Of a stretch of DNA of 64,000 bases, positions 1 to 14,260 are shown piece after piece. This DNA comes from Gnomoniopsis sp. IMI 355080 (Eukaryota; Ascomycota; Sordariomycetes; Diaporthales; Gnomoniaceae). The notes under the pieces are model-generated. The model saw only the letters and a list, made by a program, of their open reading frames with translations. It searched no databases and was not told the DNA's origin. Each line of letters starts with the position of its first letter. Position 1 is the first letter of the stretch. The position numbers were made by a program, and so were the translations under genes. Location of the stretch: positions 108,032-172,031 of the forward strand of contig JAPEVC010000053.1 in NCBI GenBank assembly GCA_027946555.1. The letters run 5' to 3'.

Positions 1-2889
1 AGCACGGCAAGCACAGCCCTCGTCTAGCCACAATATTCGAAGATCATTGGGAAATTGATGACAGTAAAATGAGCCTGGCATGAAGAGACCGACGATATCT
101 GGGAGTAGATTCAAGTAGATGCTATGTCTGCCCCAAGTGCCCGAAAAACCAGCATTGCATCTGTCCAACAATAGCAAGGGCAGTCATCGGAATTCAGCCT
201 GTTACCTACTGCGGTAACCGATGAGAATCCATCAAGACGACTCCATCAAGATGATGCACTTATCCGTACCAGCATACAGGTACCCGCGCTTTGACAGCAT
301 ATTCCATGTCTCTGGCTCTAGAATAGGAAATTGTGACTGTGTCTCAGCATGCCAGAAACATGCTCACTATACTGAATAAATTTACAGGATGGCAGAGAAA
401 GTCGACTGATAACAAGAAATCTTACACTAGACCGGCGCCCGTAAAATAAATCATGGACCTTGTACCGCAAGTTCTTACTGAATGCGAATATTTTGATCAT
501 CTCATGCGTTATCTTTCAGGCAACTAGCGATCTTCTAGCGCTGTTCGTCAAGTTTGTCAATGCCAGAGAGTGGATCCAAACATTGTGTTTAATACAAAAT
601 GTTGGTGATATGAACGGTCTGGAAATTTGGAGGAAAGGGGGGAGGAGAGGTCTCTCTGAGAACACGAAAACGAACAATTCGATCCAGCCGAAACATTCCA
701 TACAGTTTGATTATGCACTATTGGGCACTTTCAGAAACGTCCCAGATCGGATGTCCGGTAACAGTGTATGAGATGCGCTCGTTGAAGACGAAGAACAGGA
801 TGTTCCACGAAAGTGGATGAGATACTGGGGTTCCTAAATTCTCGGATACCATCCAGGCAAGTAGAAGCTTGTAGCCCGGTAATAGAAGGCCATCTGTCGA
901 AACATGTCGTTTAGATACTGGGGTAGGAGATGGACGAAAATAGGGATTTACCCGGTCTCCCACGGGCCTTCTGGTACGATGCGCAAATCGGATATTTTTC
1001 GGCGGATGTTCACATAGTGACTTACTAAGTGCATCAATCGTAGCCTTGCACAGAATGTCGTCTGCAAGTTGTAAACGGTAGCGCATACTTCAGACGAAAA
1101 TCACAAGTCAGATAACGGCTAAATAGGCGCAACCGTTTTGGCCTGTACGATAGCATGTTGGCTTGCTCGACAAAGAGGGGAGACGTACATCGCTCAGCCG
1201 GTAGATGCAGTAGTTGAGACATTGACAGTAGTCGTGACTCGTCCCTTCACCGCAGCCTGGATGGGCGGTCAAGGGTAGAATGAGATTCGTTACCAATAGT
1301 TCGGATTGCGGGCCCGGCTCACCCGGCTTGCGGACACGGCTTCCCGGCGATCTTGCTGCGGCGGCTTGCCTAGATTGGTTGGTGCCTGTATGCCATGTTT
1401 CGATGTACGATGGTACTGAAGAAAACTGTCGATCGATTCCAGAAAGTGATGTGCTGGGCTAGTCCGCGGACGTACCGAGTCGCTGCACCTGGATTTGATT
1501 AAAAATAGACTACCTTAGCTGAGGTTTGATTTCTGTCTTTCTTTGTCAGTATTTTAAATCAGACTGAGGAATGCTGTGCTAGCAGTAGCATGGAAGCGGC
1601 CGTCGACCATGTCCGCTTTCCGCCTTGCGCTGCACAGCCGTTTATTGTCTACCGTAACCAAGCCTAGATATCTTGGTCAAACAACTACCTAAGCAAGCGC
1701 TGCAGTGGCGCCGCGCGATAAACATTGTCGGGGCGCAAGGGTGTACATATGATCCTTGTTTCTCGGCCCGCGCACTGGTCACCCTGGACCCCTGACTGAC
1801 AGCCAGGATACCTAGGAAACGGCCCGCGCTATCCCAGTCGGGACCGACGTGAGGCTGAAGCGTGCCTTATGTAATCCATGCGCACTTGCAACGACATGGC
1901 ATCCCACAGTCGTACTGTCAAAGCTCCAGTCCAAGAAGACACTTGCCCACAGAGTCGACAGCAGCAACAGCAATCAACCAGCGAGATGCAATGCGCAGGT
2001 TCGAATTCGACAACGCATCCTACAGCATGAACCCATTGCCTGCAAGTGCGGGCGAATTGATCAGAACCAATGTCCCTGGGCAGGGTCAGTTTGGGGATGT
2101 CCGAACGTTCAGTCCGGCCATTGTCAAAGAGCACCCGCGGGCATTTCTTCCCGTGTACCATGTCAGACTAAGCATGACCCGCGCTCGCAAGACCTTCTCC
2201 AAGGCCGTTGCCACCGAGCCGCTATCGAGATCCGTTCACCACCATTGTCTTGCTTTGGCCCCACTTGCTCAAGGTACCTCGCAGAAACCGGCCGCTACCC
2301 TTGTGGTGTCGTCCCTATGCTGTAGACCCACGCGCCATACTTGCAAGAGAGCCCTACGAAGAGAGTCTGGTGTTTCACTTTGCCCTTCAGTCAGTGCTAG
2401 TGGCACTGACGTTCTAATCTGGGATCACGAACCCGCTTTGTCGGGCCAGAAAGGGACCTTGCTTCAAAGTAATCATCCGAGATCATGTCGCTTTGCAACG
2501 TTCATGGTCTGCCACTGACGGCCGACTACAACGTGATGCTGTTTTGACTTGCGCAAGGCTAGGCCCAATCGGAAACTTGATACGTTGGTATTCTTGTTCT
2601 CTGCGCATTGCAGCCACAGCGCTGAGATGAGGAGGCTTGTCCAGATACGGAGCGCTCTTCGCTGCTTGATTGTGCGCTTCGGTCACCGACAATCCGCTGC
2701 GCCGGACACATGCCTAGTCTTCCGGCGAAAGAAGGCAGAAACGAACCAGGGGGACGGATACGAGACATGTACGTGGATTTCTTCGCATGCACGAGCCCAA
2801 GGCGGAAGCGATCGATAGACCCTTCGTCTCAAACTTGCAGAGTCTATCCGAATCACCGTTGTCTGAGCCTATTTGAACCAATGTTGCTG
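1..2889. other. Spacer upstream of the PKS, no supportable gene
   Basis: I find no recognisable gene here. Several open frames of 100-220 codons overlap one another on both strands around 1.8-2.5 kb, but none shows a domain, a signal peptide or a convincing intron structure. The last few hundred bases probably hold the PKS promoter. The left edge could cut through a neighbouring gene's flank, but no coding signal is visible there. Confidence 0.5.
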
Positions 2890-2896
2890 TATATAT
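2890..2896 (+). promoter_or_regulatory. TATA-like element before the PKS
   Basis: A TATATAT run lies 80 bases upstream of the PKS ATG at 2976, a plausible core-promoter distance if the 5' leader is short. No other TATA-like run sits closer to the start. This is pattern matching only; the transcription start is unknown. Confidence 0.35.
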
Positions 2897-2975
2897 CCTC
2901 CTGCAACGCCCTCTGAATATTTGCTTTGGCACATGTTTTTGACAGATTAGATTCATACCCAACCAAGTCTTCATC

Positions 2976-5900
2976 ATGGCAGACAAGTTGGCATTTCTCC
3001 TATTCGGAGACCAATCATCAGATACACATGGTTTTCTCGCAGATTTCTTTCGTCAGCCGAATCGTGGTATTCTTGCCAATGCTTTTCTCGAACAAGTCAG
3101 CCGCGAGTTGAGGAAAGAGGTAGAGGCCCTGCCACGGGTGGAAAGGGCCAAGTTTCCACAGTTCCTCAGTCTGCAGAACCTGAACGAGAGGTATCATGCA
3201 CAGAGTGTGAAGCACCCAGCCCTCGATGGCGCTCTTCTCGCCATCACACAACTTGCCCACTATATCGACTATGCCGAGAAGAACTATGAGGACCTTGTCA
3301 TGCCGCATGACCGTATGTTCTTGGGAGGGCTTTGCTCAGGAATGTTCGCTGCGGCTGCTATCACATCGACACCCACCCTCTCAACATTAGTGCCCGTCGC
3401 CGTCCAGATTGTGCTGATGGCTTTCCGCACTGGCAACTACGTTGCTGCCATGGCTGAGAGGCTATGCACATCGTCGACGGAGCGTTCCGAGAGCTGGACC
3501 TACATTCTTCCTGGAATGAGTGGAGACTCGGCTCAGTCAACACTTGACAAGTTCAACCAGGCTAGGGTATGTTTAAATTCAACTCACTCATCAGAACTGG
3601 CATCAACTAATGTTGAATAGAACATTTCCTCAGCCAGCCGTGTCTATATTAGCGCAGTCTCAGTTAATAGCGTGGCCATCTCGGGTCCACCTAGCACCTT
3701 GAGTCTGCTCTTTGCGTCTGGCTACCTGTCGGTGAAGGCCACATCGATACCTGTTTACGGGCCATATCATGCTGCCCATCTTCACTCGTCAGCAGACGTG
3801 GCTAGCATTCTGCGCGTCACAGATCACTCCGTCAAGGATGTGTTCCACAACACCAAGCCGAGGTCACCGATACTATCGTGCAAAAATGGCACTTGGATCC
3901 AAGAGACCGACACCATTGCTCTTCTACAGAAAGTCGTTCACGAAATACTGAATGATACCCTGGCCTTCAACAAGCTTCTCGATGCGTTTCTCGATGTAGC
4001 ACTGAAACACGAGCACGAGACGTTCATCATCATGCCGTTTGGCCCTACACACAACGCTGCCACATTGGCAAATCTCTTGAAGACCAACACCTCCAACAAT
4101 GTCATCCTCCGAAACCCGCCACAAATTTCAAAAGAAAGCATATCATCGAGCATCGGCAACCATGGCTCCAAGGGAAAAGAAAAGTTGGCTATTGTAGGAA
4201 TGGCCGGGCGCTTTCCAGACGCAGCGAGCGCCGAGAAGCTCTGGGAGCTGCTTGAGAAGGGCCTCGATGTTCACCGCGTCGTTCCAGCAGACCGATTTCC
4301 CGTCGCCACACACGTCGACCCCACAGGAAAGGCTATCAACACCAGTCACACGCCTTACGGATGCTGGATTGAGAAGCCTGGCCACTTCGACCCGCGGTTC
4401 TTCAACATGTCTCCCCGGGAGGCATTCCAGACCGATCCCATGCAGAGGATGGCACTGACGACGGCCTATGAGGCGCTCGAGATGTCTGGATATGTACCCA
4501 ACCGGACACCATCAACGAGACTCGACCGAATCGGAACTTTTTACGGGCAGACCTCCGATGATTGGCGAGAGATCAACGCTGCTCAGGAGGTCGACACGTA
4601 CTACATCACTGGTGGTGTGCGAGCATTTGGCCCTGGTAGAATTAACTACCACTTTGGCTTCAGCGGACCCAGTCTCAACGTCGACACCGCCTGCTCGTCC
4701 AGTGCAGCCGCTATGAATGTAGCCTGTTCTTCACTCTGGGCTCGTGACTGTGACACTGCCATTGTTGGCGGATTGTCCTGCATGACGAACTCGGACATCT
4801 TTGCTGGATTGAGCAGGGGTCAGTTCCTTTCGAAAACTGGACCTTGTTCCACCTTCGACAATGATGCGGATGGGTACTGCCGAGGTGATGGTTGCGCTTC
4901 AGTCATTGTCAAGCGACTAGAAGATGCCGAGGCAGACCAAGACCGCATCCTCGCTGTCATCCTTGGGACTGCCACAAATCATTCAGCAGATGCTATTTCT
5001 ATCACCCACCCTCACGGACCTACCCAGTCTTTGTTGTCAAGTGCTATCCTTGACGAAGCCGGCGTGGACCCACTAGACGTCGATTACGTTGAGATGCATG
5101 GAACTGGCACTCAAGCTGGTGATGGGACTGAAATGGTATCTGTCACTAATGTGTTTGCGCCAGCAGACAGGAAGCGCCCGGCCGACAGGCCGCTTTATCT
5201 CGGAGCTGTCAAAGCTAATGTCGGCCACGGTGAGGCTGCATCAGGAATCACGGCTCTGTGCAAAGTCCTCATGATGCTTCAGAAGAACTCCATTCCTCCA
5301 CATGTTGGCATCAAGGGGGAGATAAATAAGACTTTCCCTAAGGATCTCGCCGAGCGTAATGTCAACATTGCCTTCCACAGCACCCCATTCAAGAGGAGGG
5401 ATGGTAAACTTCGGCGAGTGTTCATCAACAACTTTAGTGCTGCTGGAGGCAACACTGGGCTGCTACTGGAGGACGCACCCAGGCTACCGCCCACAGCTCA
5501 TGATCCTCGCAGCCACCACGCCATCAGCATCACTGCCAAGTCCAAGGCTGCCATGATGCGTAATGCTGAGAGGCTGGTGTCGTGGATTGACGAGCACCCT
5601 AATACGCCGCTTTCTCACTTGGCTTACACCACCACCGCCCGGAAGATACAACACTACTGGCGCATGAACGTTGCCGTGTCTGACCTCAGTGAGGCTCGCA
5701 CAGCTATTAAACAACGTCTGGAAGAGACATTCACACCTGTTGGACCAGAGCAGCCCAAGGTTGCATTCCTCTTCACCGGCCAAGGATCTCATTATGCTGG
5801 CCTGGGCAAAGAGTTCTATGCCAACCATGCTATCTTCCGCCAAAGCATAGATGAGTTCAACGAACTTGCGCAGATTCACGGCTTCCCTTCATTCATGCCT

Positions 5901-8900
5901 CTTATCGATGGCAGGGAACAGGATATCTTGAAGCTTTCTCCAGTCGTTGTCCAGCTCGGGCTTTGCAGTTTTGAGATGGCACTTGCCCGACTTTGGCAAT
6001 CGTGGGGCATTAAGCCCAGCGCGGTCCTTGGTCACAGTTTGGGTGAATACGCGGCACTCAATGTTGCCGGTGTTCTGTCTGCTAGCGACACTATCTACCT
6101 TGTCGGTGCTCGTGCTCAACTCCTTGTGGAGAAGTGCACGAGTTACACACACGCGATGCTTGCAATTCAAGGCTCCGTTGACACGGTTAAAGAGACTCTT
6201 GGGGCACAGGCAGACTCTGTCACCGTCGCTTGTGTCAATGGGCCTCGCGAGACTGTGCTTGCGGGTGAAGCTCCTGCGATGACCCAGTTGTCGCTCCAAC
6301 TGAGCACCGCCGGATTCAAGTGCACACAGCTCAACGTACCTTTCGCCTTCCACTCTGCTCAGGTTGAGCCCATTCTTGATGACTTTGAGAAACTGGCTGA
6401 GTCAGTCACTTTCCACACTCCCAAGGTCCCGGTGATCTCTCCTCTCTTGGGCAAGATGGTCGAATCCGAGTCAATCGATGCTACCTATCTCCGTGAGCAT
6501 GCTCGCGAGGCTGTCAATTTCTTGGGTGGTTTGGCGAACGCCCAGCAATCTGGTGTCATTGACGAGAAGACGGTGTGGCTTGAGATCGGACCCCACCCAG
6601 TTTGTGCGAACATGGTCAAGGCAGCATTTGGAGCCTCAACCATCGCTGTACCTACTATTCGCCGCAACGAGCCTTCTTACAAGACGCTCAGCTCCTCTCT
6701 CTGCACGCTCCACTCTGCTGGTCTGAACATGGACTGGCACGAATTCCACCGGGACTTTTCCAAGTCTGTTCGTATCTTGGACCTGCCCAGCTACTCGTTT
6801 GACGAGAAGAATTACTGGTTGCAATACAGTGGTGACTGGAGTCTCACTAAGAATCGTGGCGCTATGTCTCTTCCGGTAGGCCCTAGCGGACCTGCGAAGC
6901 CACAGCTGTCGACGACTTCTGTCCAGCAGGTGATCAGTGAAGAGGTGAAGGGCGATGTCGCCATCGTTGAGATCGAATCTAATTTATCTCGCGAGGACCT
7001 GCGCCATGCTGTCACTGGCCACCTGGTCAACGGTGCTCCGCTGTGCCCATCTTCTCTCTATGGAGACATGGCCATGACGGTGTGTGACTACGCCTACAAG
7101 CTGGTCCGTCCTGGCGCGGAGAAGATTGGCTGCAATGTTGGTGGCATGGAGGTCCCCAAGACGCTCATCTTCGATGAGACACTGGAGAATCATATACTAC
7201 GTCTCAAAGTCACTGCAAACGTTGCGACTGGTTCTGCCGACTGTGTGTGGTCTACTGGAACGGGGGCCAAACGGATCGAGCATGCTCTCTGCAACGTTCG
7301 CTACGGCAACACTGATGACTGGGCCAGCGAATTTGAACGCTCCGACTACCTGATCAAGAGTCGCATTGAGTCGCTCAAGGCTGCTGAGAAGGTTGGCAAG
7401 GCTTCCAAGATCGGACGTGGGCTTGCATACAAATTGTTTGCTGCTCTCGTTGATTATGACAAACGCTATCGCGGTATGGAGGAGGTCATCCTTGACAGCG
7501 ATACCTGTGAGGCTACGGCCAAGGTGGTCTTCCAGACCAGTGAGAAGGACGGCAGCTACAATTTCAGCCCCTTCTGGATTGACAGCTTGTGCCACATCTC
7601 TGGTTTCATTATCAATGGCACTGATGCTGTTGACTCCCGCGAACAGGTCTTCATTTCCCATGGCTGGGGATCCATGAGGTTTGTGGAGACTCCGGTAGCC
7701 AACAAAGAGTATCGCACCTACATCCGCATGCAACCTGTCAGGGGCACGAAGATGATGGCTGGTGATGTTTATGTCTTTGATGGCGACAGGCTCATCGGTA
7801 TCACTGGTGACATCCGCTTCCAGGCTATTCCTCGCAAGGTTCTCAACATGATGTTGCCACCACGAGGTGCTAGTGCTGCAAATACTATCACTGCTAGCCG
7901 TGCAGTTGCTGCGAAGCCCGCCGTGAAGGCTGCACCCGCCAAGAAGCAAAAGACCGTGCTCACGCCATCAAACATTGCTCAGGTGAACAAGAAGCTTACT
8001 TCCGTGGTCACTGTAGTCATGGACATCCTCGCTAAAGAGGTGGGTGTGAGTGACGATGAGCTTGCAGACAACATCGCCTTTGCTGATCTGGGTGTCGACT
8101 CGCTCATGGGTCTCACTGTTTCTGGTCGGATCCGAGAGGAATTGGAGCTTGACATCAACTCTTCCGTCTTTGTTGATTACCCGACGATCAAAGCGTTCAA
8201 ACTGTACCTGCAGCAATTCGAGAAGCCTGGTGCAGGTCTTGCGCATGGCCTGTCCTCGGATGACACCAACGACTCTTGCTCGGAAGCTGAGGAGACTCCC
8301 GATCTTATGGACACGGACTCCAATATCACCACACCTGATAATGAGAGCGAAGATGCAGACTTCAAGAGCACCGTCCCAACCAAAGCTAGCCACACTGGCC
8401 TGAAGTCGGCGATTCGGGACACCATCGCGGAGGAAATGGGTGTAGAAGTTGAGGAGATTGTCGCAGCTCCCGATCTAGCTAACCTGGGAATGGACTCGCT
8501 GATGAGCTTATCTATTCTTGGCAGTCTTCGTGAGAAGACAGGCCTCGATATTCCTGCGGATCTCTTTGTTTCCAACCCTTCCCTGAAAGATGTCGAGCGC
8601 GCATTGGGAATCACCGAAGCTCCCAAGAAGGTGGCTACTCCCAAGACCATTACTGCGCCAAAACTTGCCGCCTCAAAGCAGGTCAGATTCCCCGAGTCAA
8701 CGCAGTCGTCAGACAGCAAGCCGCTGCCTGCCTCCATGGTCACCGCTAGCATCACCAAGCCTCCCCGCCCCAGCCATGTTGTCGACGAGTACCCCGATCG
8801 CAAGGCCTCTTCACTCCTCCTTCAAGGTAGGAAGACTGCCACAAATCACCTCTTCATGGTCCCTGATGGCAGTGGGAGTGCGACTTCCTACACTGAAATT

Positions 8901-9643
8901 TCAGAGATCGGGCCCCAATTCGCTGTGTGGGGTCTCTTTTCTCCTTTCATGAAGACGCCTCATGAATACAAATGCGGTGTCTATGGGATGGCCACCAAAT
9001 TCATTGAGGAGATGAAGCGTCGCCAACCCACCGGCCCTTATAACGTGGCTGGTTGGTCAGCGGGTGGTGTCATTGCCTACGAGATTGTCGTCCAATTGAC
9101 ACAGGCCGGCGAGCGCGTTGACAACCTCATCATCATTGACGCCCCCTGCCCTGTCACCATCGAGCCGCTCCCCCAGGGCATACACGCCTGGTTCGCTAGC
9201 ATAGGTCTGCTCGGCGACGGTGATGAGAAGAAAATTCCCGAGTGGCTGCTCCCACACTTTGCTGCATCGGTCACCGCGCTCAGCAATTACACTGCGCTAC
9301 CAATCCCAGAGGATAAGTGTCCCAAAGTCATGGCCATTTGGTGTGAGGATGGTGTTTGCCATCTGCCTACCGACCCACGCCCTGATCCCTATCCTACAGG
9401 TCATGCGCTGTTCCTGCTGGACAACAGGACTGAGTTTGGACCTAATCGTTGGGATGAATACCTCGACGTCAACAAGATGACCATGAGGCATATGCCTGGC
9501 AACCACTTCTCTATGATGCATGGCGACTACGTAAGCTCCCCCCCCCCCAAACAACAACAGCTTTCTTCTCTCATAGCCTTGATGCTAACATATTATCCCA
9601 GGCCAAACAGCTCGGCTCATTCATGCGCGAGGCGCTTCTTTAA
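2976..9643 (+). CDS. PKS1: Non-reducing polyketide synthase for DHN melanin (SAT-KS-AT-PT-ACP-ACP-TE)
   Basis: This iterative type I PKS is predicted to condense malonyl units into 1,3,6,8-tetrahydroxynaphthalene, the first step of DHN melanin. I read three exons, 2976-3566, 3621-9530 and 9602-9643, both introns phase 0, giving 2180 aa, the usual size for the wA/PKS1 clade. Domains in order: SAT with Cys120 in GLCSG and His247 in GPYHA; KS about 385-810 with Cys555 (DTACSSS), His690 (HGTGT) and His733 (GHGEAASG); malonyl-AT with Ser1003 (GHSLGEY); product template with His1331 and Asp1518; two ACPs with phosphopantetheine serines 1691 and 1823 (VDSLMG, MDSLMS); and a Claisen-cyclase-type thioesterase with Ser2010 (GWSAGG) and His2159. 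All catalytic residues are intact. The last exon codes only 13 residues and follows an intron with a run of 11 C. Linkage to the reductase and Cmr1 supports melanin over other naphthalene products. Confidence 0.95.
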
Positions 9644-12600
9644 ATAGTTCATGTTATAACTGCACGGGACAGCATGGATACATTGGCATGCATTCATTTG
9701 CAAGCGAGTATTGTGTTTATGATTCTATTGATCTAATAGGCCTGTATAAGCAGCGGTTATGATGGGAAGATGTGGGCATACACACGGGGTGGCATCACAG
9801 CGACTGCTGGATTTTCTTTCTTACACTTTATTATGCATGTTCTTGGAGGAGTATCTCAACAGTGAATCGTGTTGTTCAAACTTTTTTTCTTTTTTCTATA
9901 GTATAGATGTTTCGACAAGATCGACGATTCTGCCATTTACTTCAGGCTCATTGGAAAATCGATCTTAAGGCAGAAGTTTATTTCTTTTTAATATACTGCA
10001 ATATCAATGAGAGTTTCTTTTAATCAATGGCTCATCTGACAAGTATTCAGTGGCCCATCAAACTCAGCTGATCAATATGATTGAAAGCTTTGCTGTTTTA
10101 CTTCCAAGTCGAGTCGTTTGGCTGGATCATTCTCTTCATTTGTCTCTGGCTCCTTCTTCAGACTTGCATATGCCCTGATGCCTCTAGGTAGGGGCAGATA
10201 GTCCACCCAGCTGAGCCCCTGCAAATCCAACGCAGTAGATTTCTGTAATCAACAACGAACCTTAGTTTAACGATGACGTATTCATCCATTCAGACCGGGT
10301 GCAGCAGTGTAACAATCTAACGGAGCGGGACCCCTACATAGAGGTCGGAAGACCAATTCAGTGCATAGTTACGAAGCGATGCGGTCCCCCTCCTCCATGA
10401 GATTAGTTCATCTACACATTAGCATTTGCTGATACGACAGGCTAGCTATACAATCCAAGCGGTAAAACAGAGATCCGTGCCACAAAAGCTACGGGGTTCG
10501 ATAGATCGTCGCGAAAGATGCCTGAAAAGTGGACGATTTTCGAACAAGAGGATAGTGGCGTGGCAAGTTTGAGGCCAATGCCTCGGTATGTACACCGACG
10601 GAAGCTCGGAGCCATGTTTGCACAAGCACTTCCACGAAGTTGGCGGCACTTGTGGTGAGGAAAGCCTGTTATTCAAGCCCGCACGCCGGCAAAATATGGC
10701 CGGTAGTGTACAATTCAGGACCCGACTGTGGGCCCGAAGTTCGGAACCCACCCTACCCGCTGCAAGTCATTGTGCTCACTCTGACCTGGTCAATGAGTTA
10801 CCGATATGTCTTGGAAGAGGCACTCGAATTTTCTTTGAAGTGACACGGCCTCGACACAAAATGCTTTCCGCAGGGTTCGTACACAGGGCTCTCCTGTCCA
10901 AGATTCCCAGAGCGGCCTTCCGAGAGATGTCTTTGGCTGTATGCAACGGGTGGCTGCATGATGCTGTTCCCGATCCAGCTTCGAGAACGGCGAGGGGTTT
11001 GAGTACCGTGGTGTCTCGATGGCCCAATGGTCGTAGGGTATTAGATCGCGGCCTGCTGCCTCCACCTAGCAATTGACCACGCTGCCGTATTCCGACTGTA
11101 GCTGATAATACATATTCATTATCGTCCCACAACTGACCGAAACTTCATTGTGAACGCTTCCACAGATTATTGCGGAACTTGCCCTATCATTTTTCACTCC
11201 CAAGGCTCGTTCAAGGTCATGCAAGCAATGTTAGTTGGGTAAAGTACTAAAGCAGCATACATCTTTCCTGGGAGCTACGCAGTGCGCATACCTGAGTTAC
11301 ACGAAACATAAAGTATCAATTGCTCCCTTGATTGAACAAGAAGATTTCGAGGCTGGAAGCTTGACGGTTTTCCGCACTGGAACAACACGCTTGTTTTCGT
11401 GGCGTTTCAAAGAATTGATAGATTGGAGGGGGGGTGGGTAGTGACGCGCCCGGCCCCGATTTCTCGGCCGGGATAACCGAGTCCCTCCGGAGAATGATTG
11501 CGGGCGGTGCGGGTACGGGCAGTGTGGATCTATTTGCGGATTAGGTAAAAACAAAACGCAGGGTCCTCGGGTACTTTCTATAGTTTATCGTTTGTGATAT
11601 CAGTCTTGGAGTCGTTGTTCGGGTACGTCAAAACAAAGGCAAGGATTTACTGGCAGCTGAAACCTGATATATTAGCGCGGTTAGTTGACGCCCGTCATCC
11701 CGGCGACTGTCTCTAACATTACGGGGGGCATGGGCCCCCTGTTCGTGGTCTTCCCTTGTTAGTATTAGATGACTGTCGCGGCTCGTTCTCGCAGTCCGCG
11801 ACGCCACCTGAGGTTCCAAGCTTCACGCATCTTCTCACCCACCAGCATCATCGCTCAATCTCTCAGATTGCACTCCATGCGCACAGAAGTCACCGAGACT
11901 GAGACCTCTGTGCGTCTACCAAAGCTTGCAGGTGCGTTGGCACTATGCACAGCAACCCCCGCGGACCCCAGCAGGACCCCAGCAGGACACGAGTGAGCAG
12001 TAAGCGACGAGTTCTTGGGTCACTCTCATTCACGCCACCCGCTGCCTCGGTATACCCCATTGCCTGTCAGCATTGGCCAGTCTGTCGTGTGCTTTTGTGT
12101 CGGTTCGTTTGAGATCACTAGTGAGTAATCCCCGCGCTTCGACATCTGGGCCTTGAGCTTGTGCAACTAGGAGGTTATAACCACATCCCTCACTGTAGCA
12201 GCATCTTCGATCTCGTCTGGACCCGGAATCTTTCCAAGGATTGCAGGATAAGGAGGCCCTGGTGCCCTGGTACGTGATGACGCCGCGGACGGCCACTTGG
12301 GCTTCGCAAGAATCCCTGTCTTTTCTTTCAGGCCGCGATACCTTCTGGTGCTGATTGCCCGGATGGCTTGGTACTCCGGTCGTTGGAAAGCTTGTTGAAT
12401 TATCTAACAATGGTCTTCCCTTGGTTCCACTTCAACCCCACACTCAGACTTGTTGGCTGTGCTTGATCTTACGGAAGCCGGCACCATGTTGGGTCCGAGG
12501 ACTTTCAGCTCCATCCTTCCTTCAGCCTTGCTTGCACTGCCTCCACAGCCAACAACACCGGAGTAAGCGTAAAGGAACAGAGTTGGCTCATCAAATCTGC

Positions 12601-14260
12601 ATTATTCCTCTGGGGGGGTGGGGTTTCGGACGAGGACACGCCTCGAATACTTTGGCATCATTGCCTTCCAACCCAAATGACTTGGTGGTATGATGATGCG
12701 TCCGCGCGGGATGCTGCATAGGCAGCCTAATTGTGGACTTCCGGCCTTTCCCAGGCAGAGCCTCGAACCACATGCGCAGCAAATGATGTTCCTTGCACTG
12801 AACATTGGAATGGCGTTTGCAGTGGTCATCACTATGATCGCTGGGTATGTATGGGTGAGTGGATCCTCCCTACCCGCCCATGCCCTCTTCCTTTTTTGTG
12901 GCAGCCGCCATGTGCTGTATTGCGTGCAATCAGGGCCAGGCAAATTCCTTTCCCAGTCCCGCATCTCTTCAAGATTTGCAAGCGCTCCAGAGTACAGGAT
13001 CCTGAGTGAGGACCAAGCCTGTTCGGAATACTCAGTGACATGAACACAAGATGGGGCTGATCCAGAAGGGTGGATCTTAATATCGTGTGCCTGTCATAGA
13101 TACCCCAAAGAAGCAACATTGTCAGGCATCTGATCTCGTCCTTCTCTGACAGAGAGGCATCAAAGATATCACCACTTGCTGGGCAGTCAGTCACGACTTG
13201 TGCGCCCAGATACTCATCGTTTCCTCCGAAGTGGTACAAAGGCACGTTCTAGTCTTGCGCTACCGAAAACGATGACAGCGTCATCCATGGTCACTGGGAT
13301 GCTGGGCGGTTGTATCTGCACGGCACTCTCGAATCCCTGGTAACCATTCGGTTGCTCCCATGCGCGTACCTTTTTTCGACCTCGAAGCAGACTATTCCAA
13401 CCTCACCGCCCTCCCTTACAGTACTGGCTGCTATTGTACCCGATATAGGACAATGCCTCCTTGTATGCCTTCTACTCGGTGATCGATGGGCATGAATACA
13501 TCTCATCACGAGCCGCCGTATGAGCATCGTCTTGCTTTTTCCTTGGGCGAGGAAGGGCGGCTCTGCTTGGCTTTCCACTCCGTCTGACCCTGGTGAAAAG
13601 ACAATCAAACATATCTTTTGGTCTGTGGCGGTCCACAGTCAAGGTTGACGCCTTGGTCTTGTAGCTCGACGGCCTGTATCACTCCTCGCCCCCAGTTCAC
13701 CCACTTGCTTGCATATGGGCGCCACCAACAGGCGGATCTTCAACCAACCTCACTTGGCGTTATCCTCACGTCAATCTTGCCCGAGTGTGGTCATCCACTG
13801 CTGAAACTAGCACATGCGGACGAGCTTATCTAAGGCCTCCGGACCGCCGTACTTTCTGCCCTCGAAGCTTCTCTATTCTAATTGGCATTCGAACTTCTAT
13901 CGCGCTAATTGCTCACGACCTGTTGTTGCCTCATCTATCTCTCTTCAGCTAGTCAGCACCGTTACTCCTGCTTCCCGCAACGGCCGATAACATGTAGAAA
14001 TATATGCTCCTCGGTTATCTGTTTTCTCGCCCTTCGATTGATTCAGTCAGGGCCTAGTTACCGAGCCCAGGTGCTGCGCACGGCCTCTTCTAGCTACATA
14101 TCTAGTCTCCTCCCCTCTACGAATTAACGTCTGACGCCATACTTTCCCATCTCACCTAAAACCCTCGCTGCTTTCTTTACTTCTTCTACTACCGATACAG
14201 GCCCTGTCCTTTTGATCCGCAGATCGTCTGTATTCCTACCCAGTCATTTCACCCCAAGCG
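9644..14260. other. 4.6-kb spacer between PKS and AflR-like gene
   Basis: I see no supportable gene. Open frames of up to 162 codons occur on both strands (for example 10588-11076) but overlap each other, show no domain and lack paired splice signals. The stretch 13.0-13.8 kb on the minus strand has protein-like fragments in shifting frames, possibly a decayed gene, but I cannot name a family. The final 150 bases are pyrimidine-rich, as is common in fungal 5' leaders. Confidence 0.45.

Noticed and set aside
1849..2518. Two overlapping plus-strand frames of 158 and 218 codons
   Set aside because: They overlap in different frames, with an antisense frame as well, and show no domain, signal or splice structure.
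10588..11132. Open frames of 162 codons (plus) and 118 codons (minus)
   Set aside because: They are mutually overlapping with no recognisable motif; they look like chance frames in GC-rich sequence.
13020..13830. Minus-strand protein-like fragments in shifting frames
   Set aside because: Fragments such as WGRGVIQAVELQDQG suggest a decayed gene, but stops and frame shifts are frequent and I could not assign a family.
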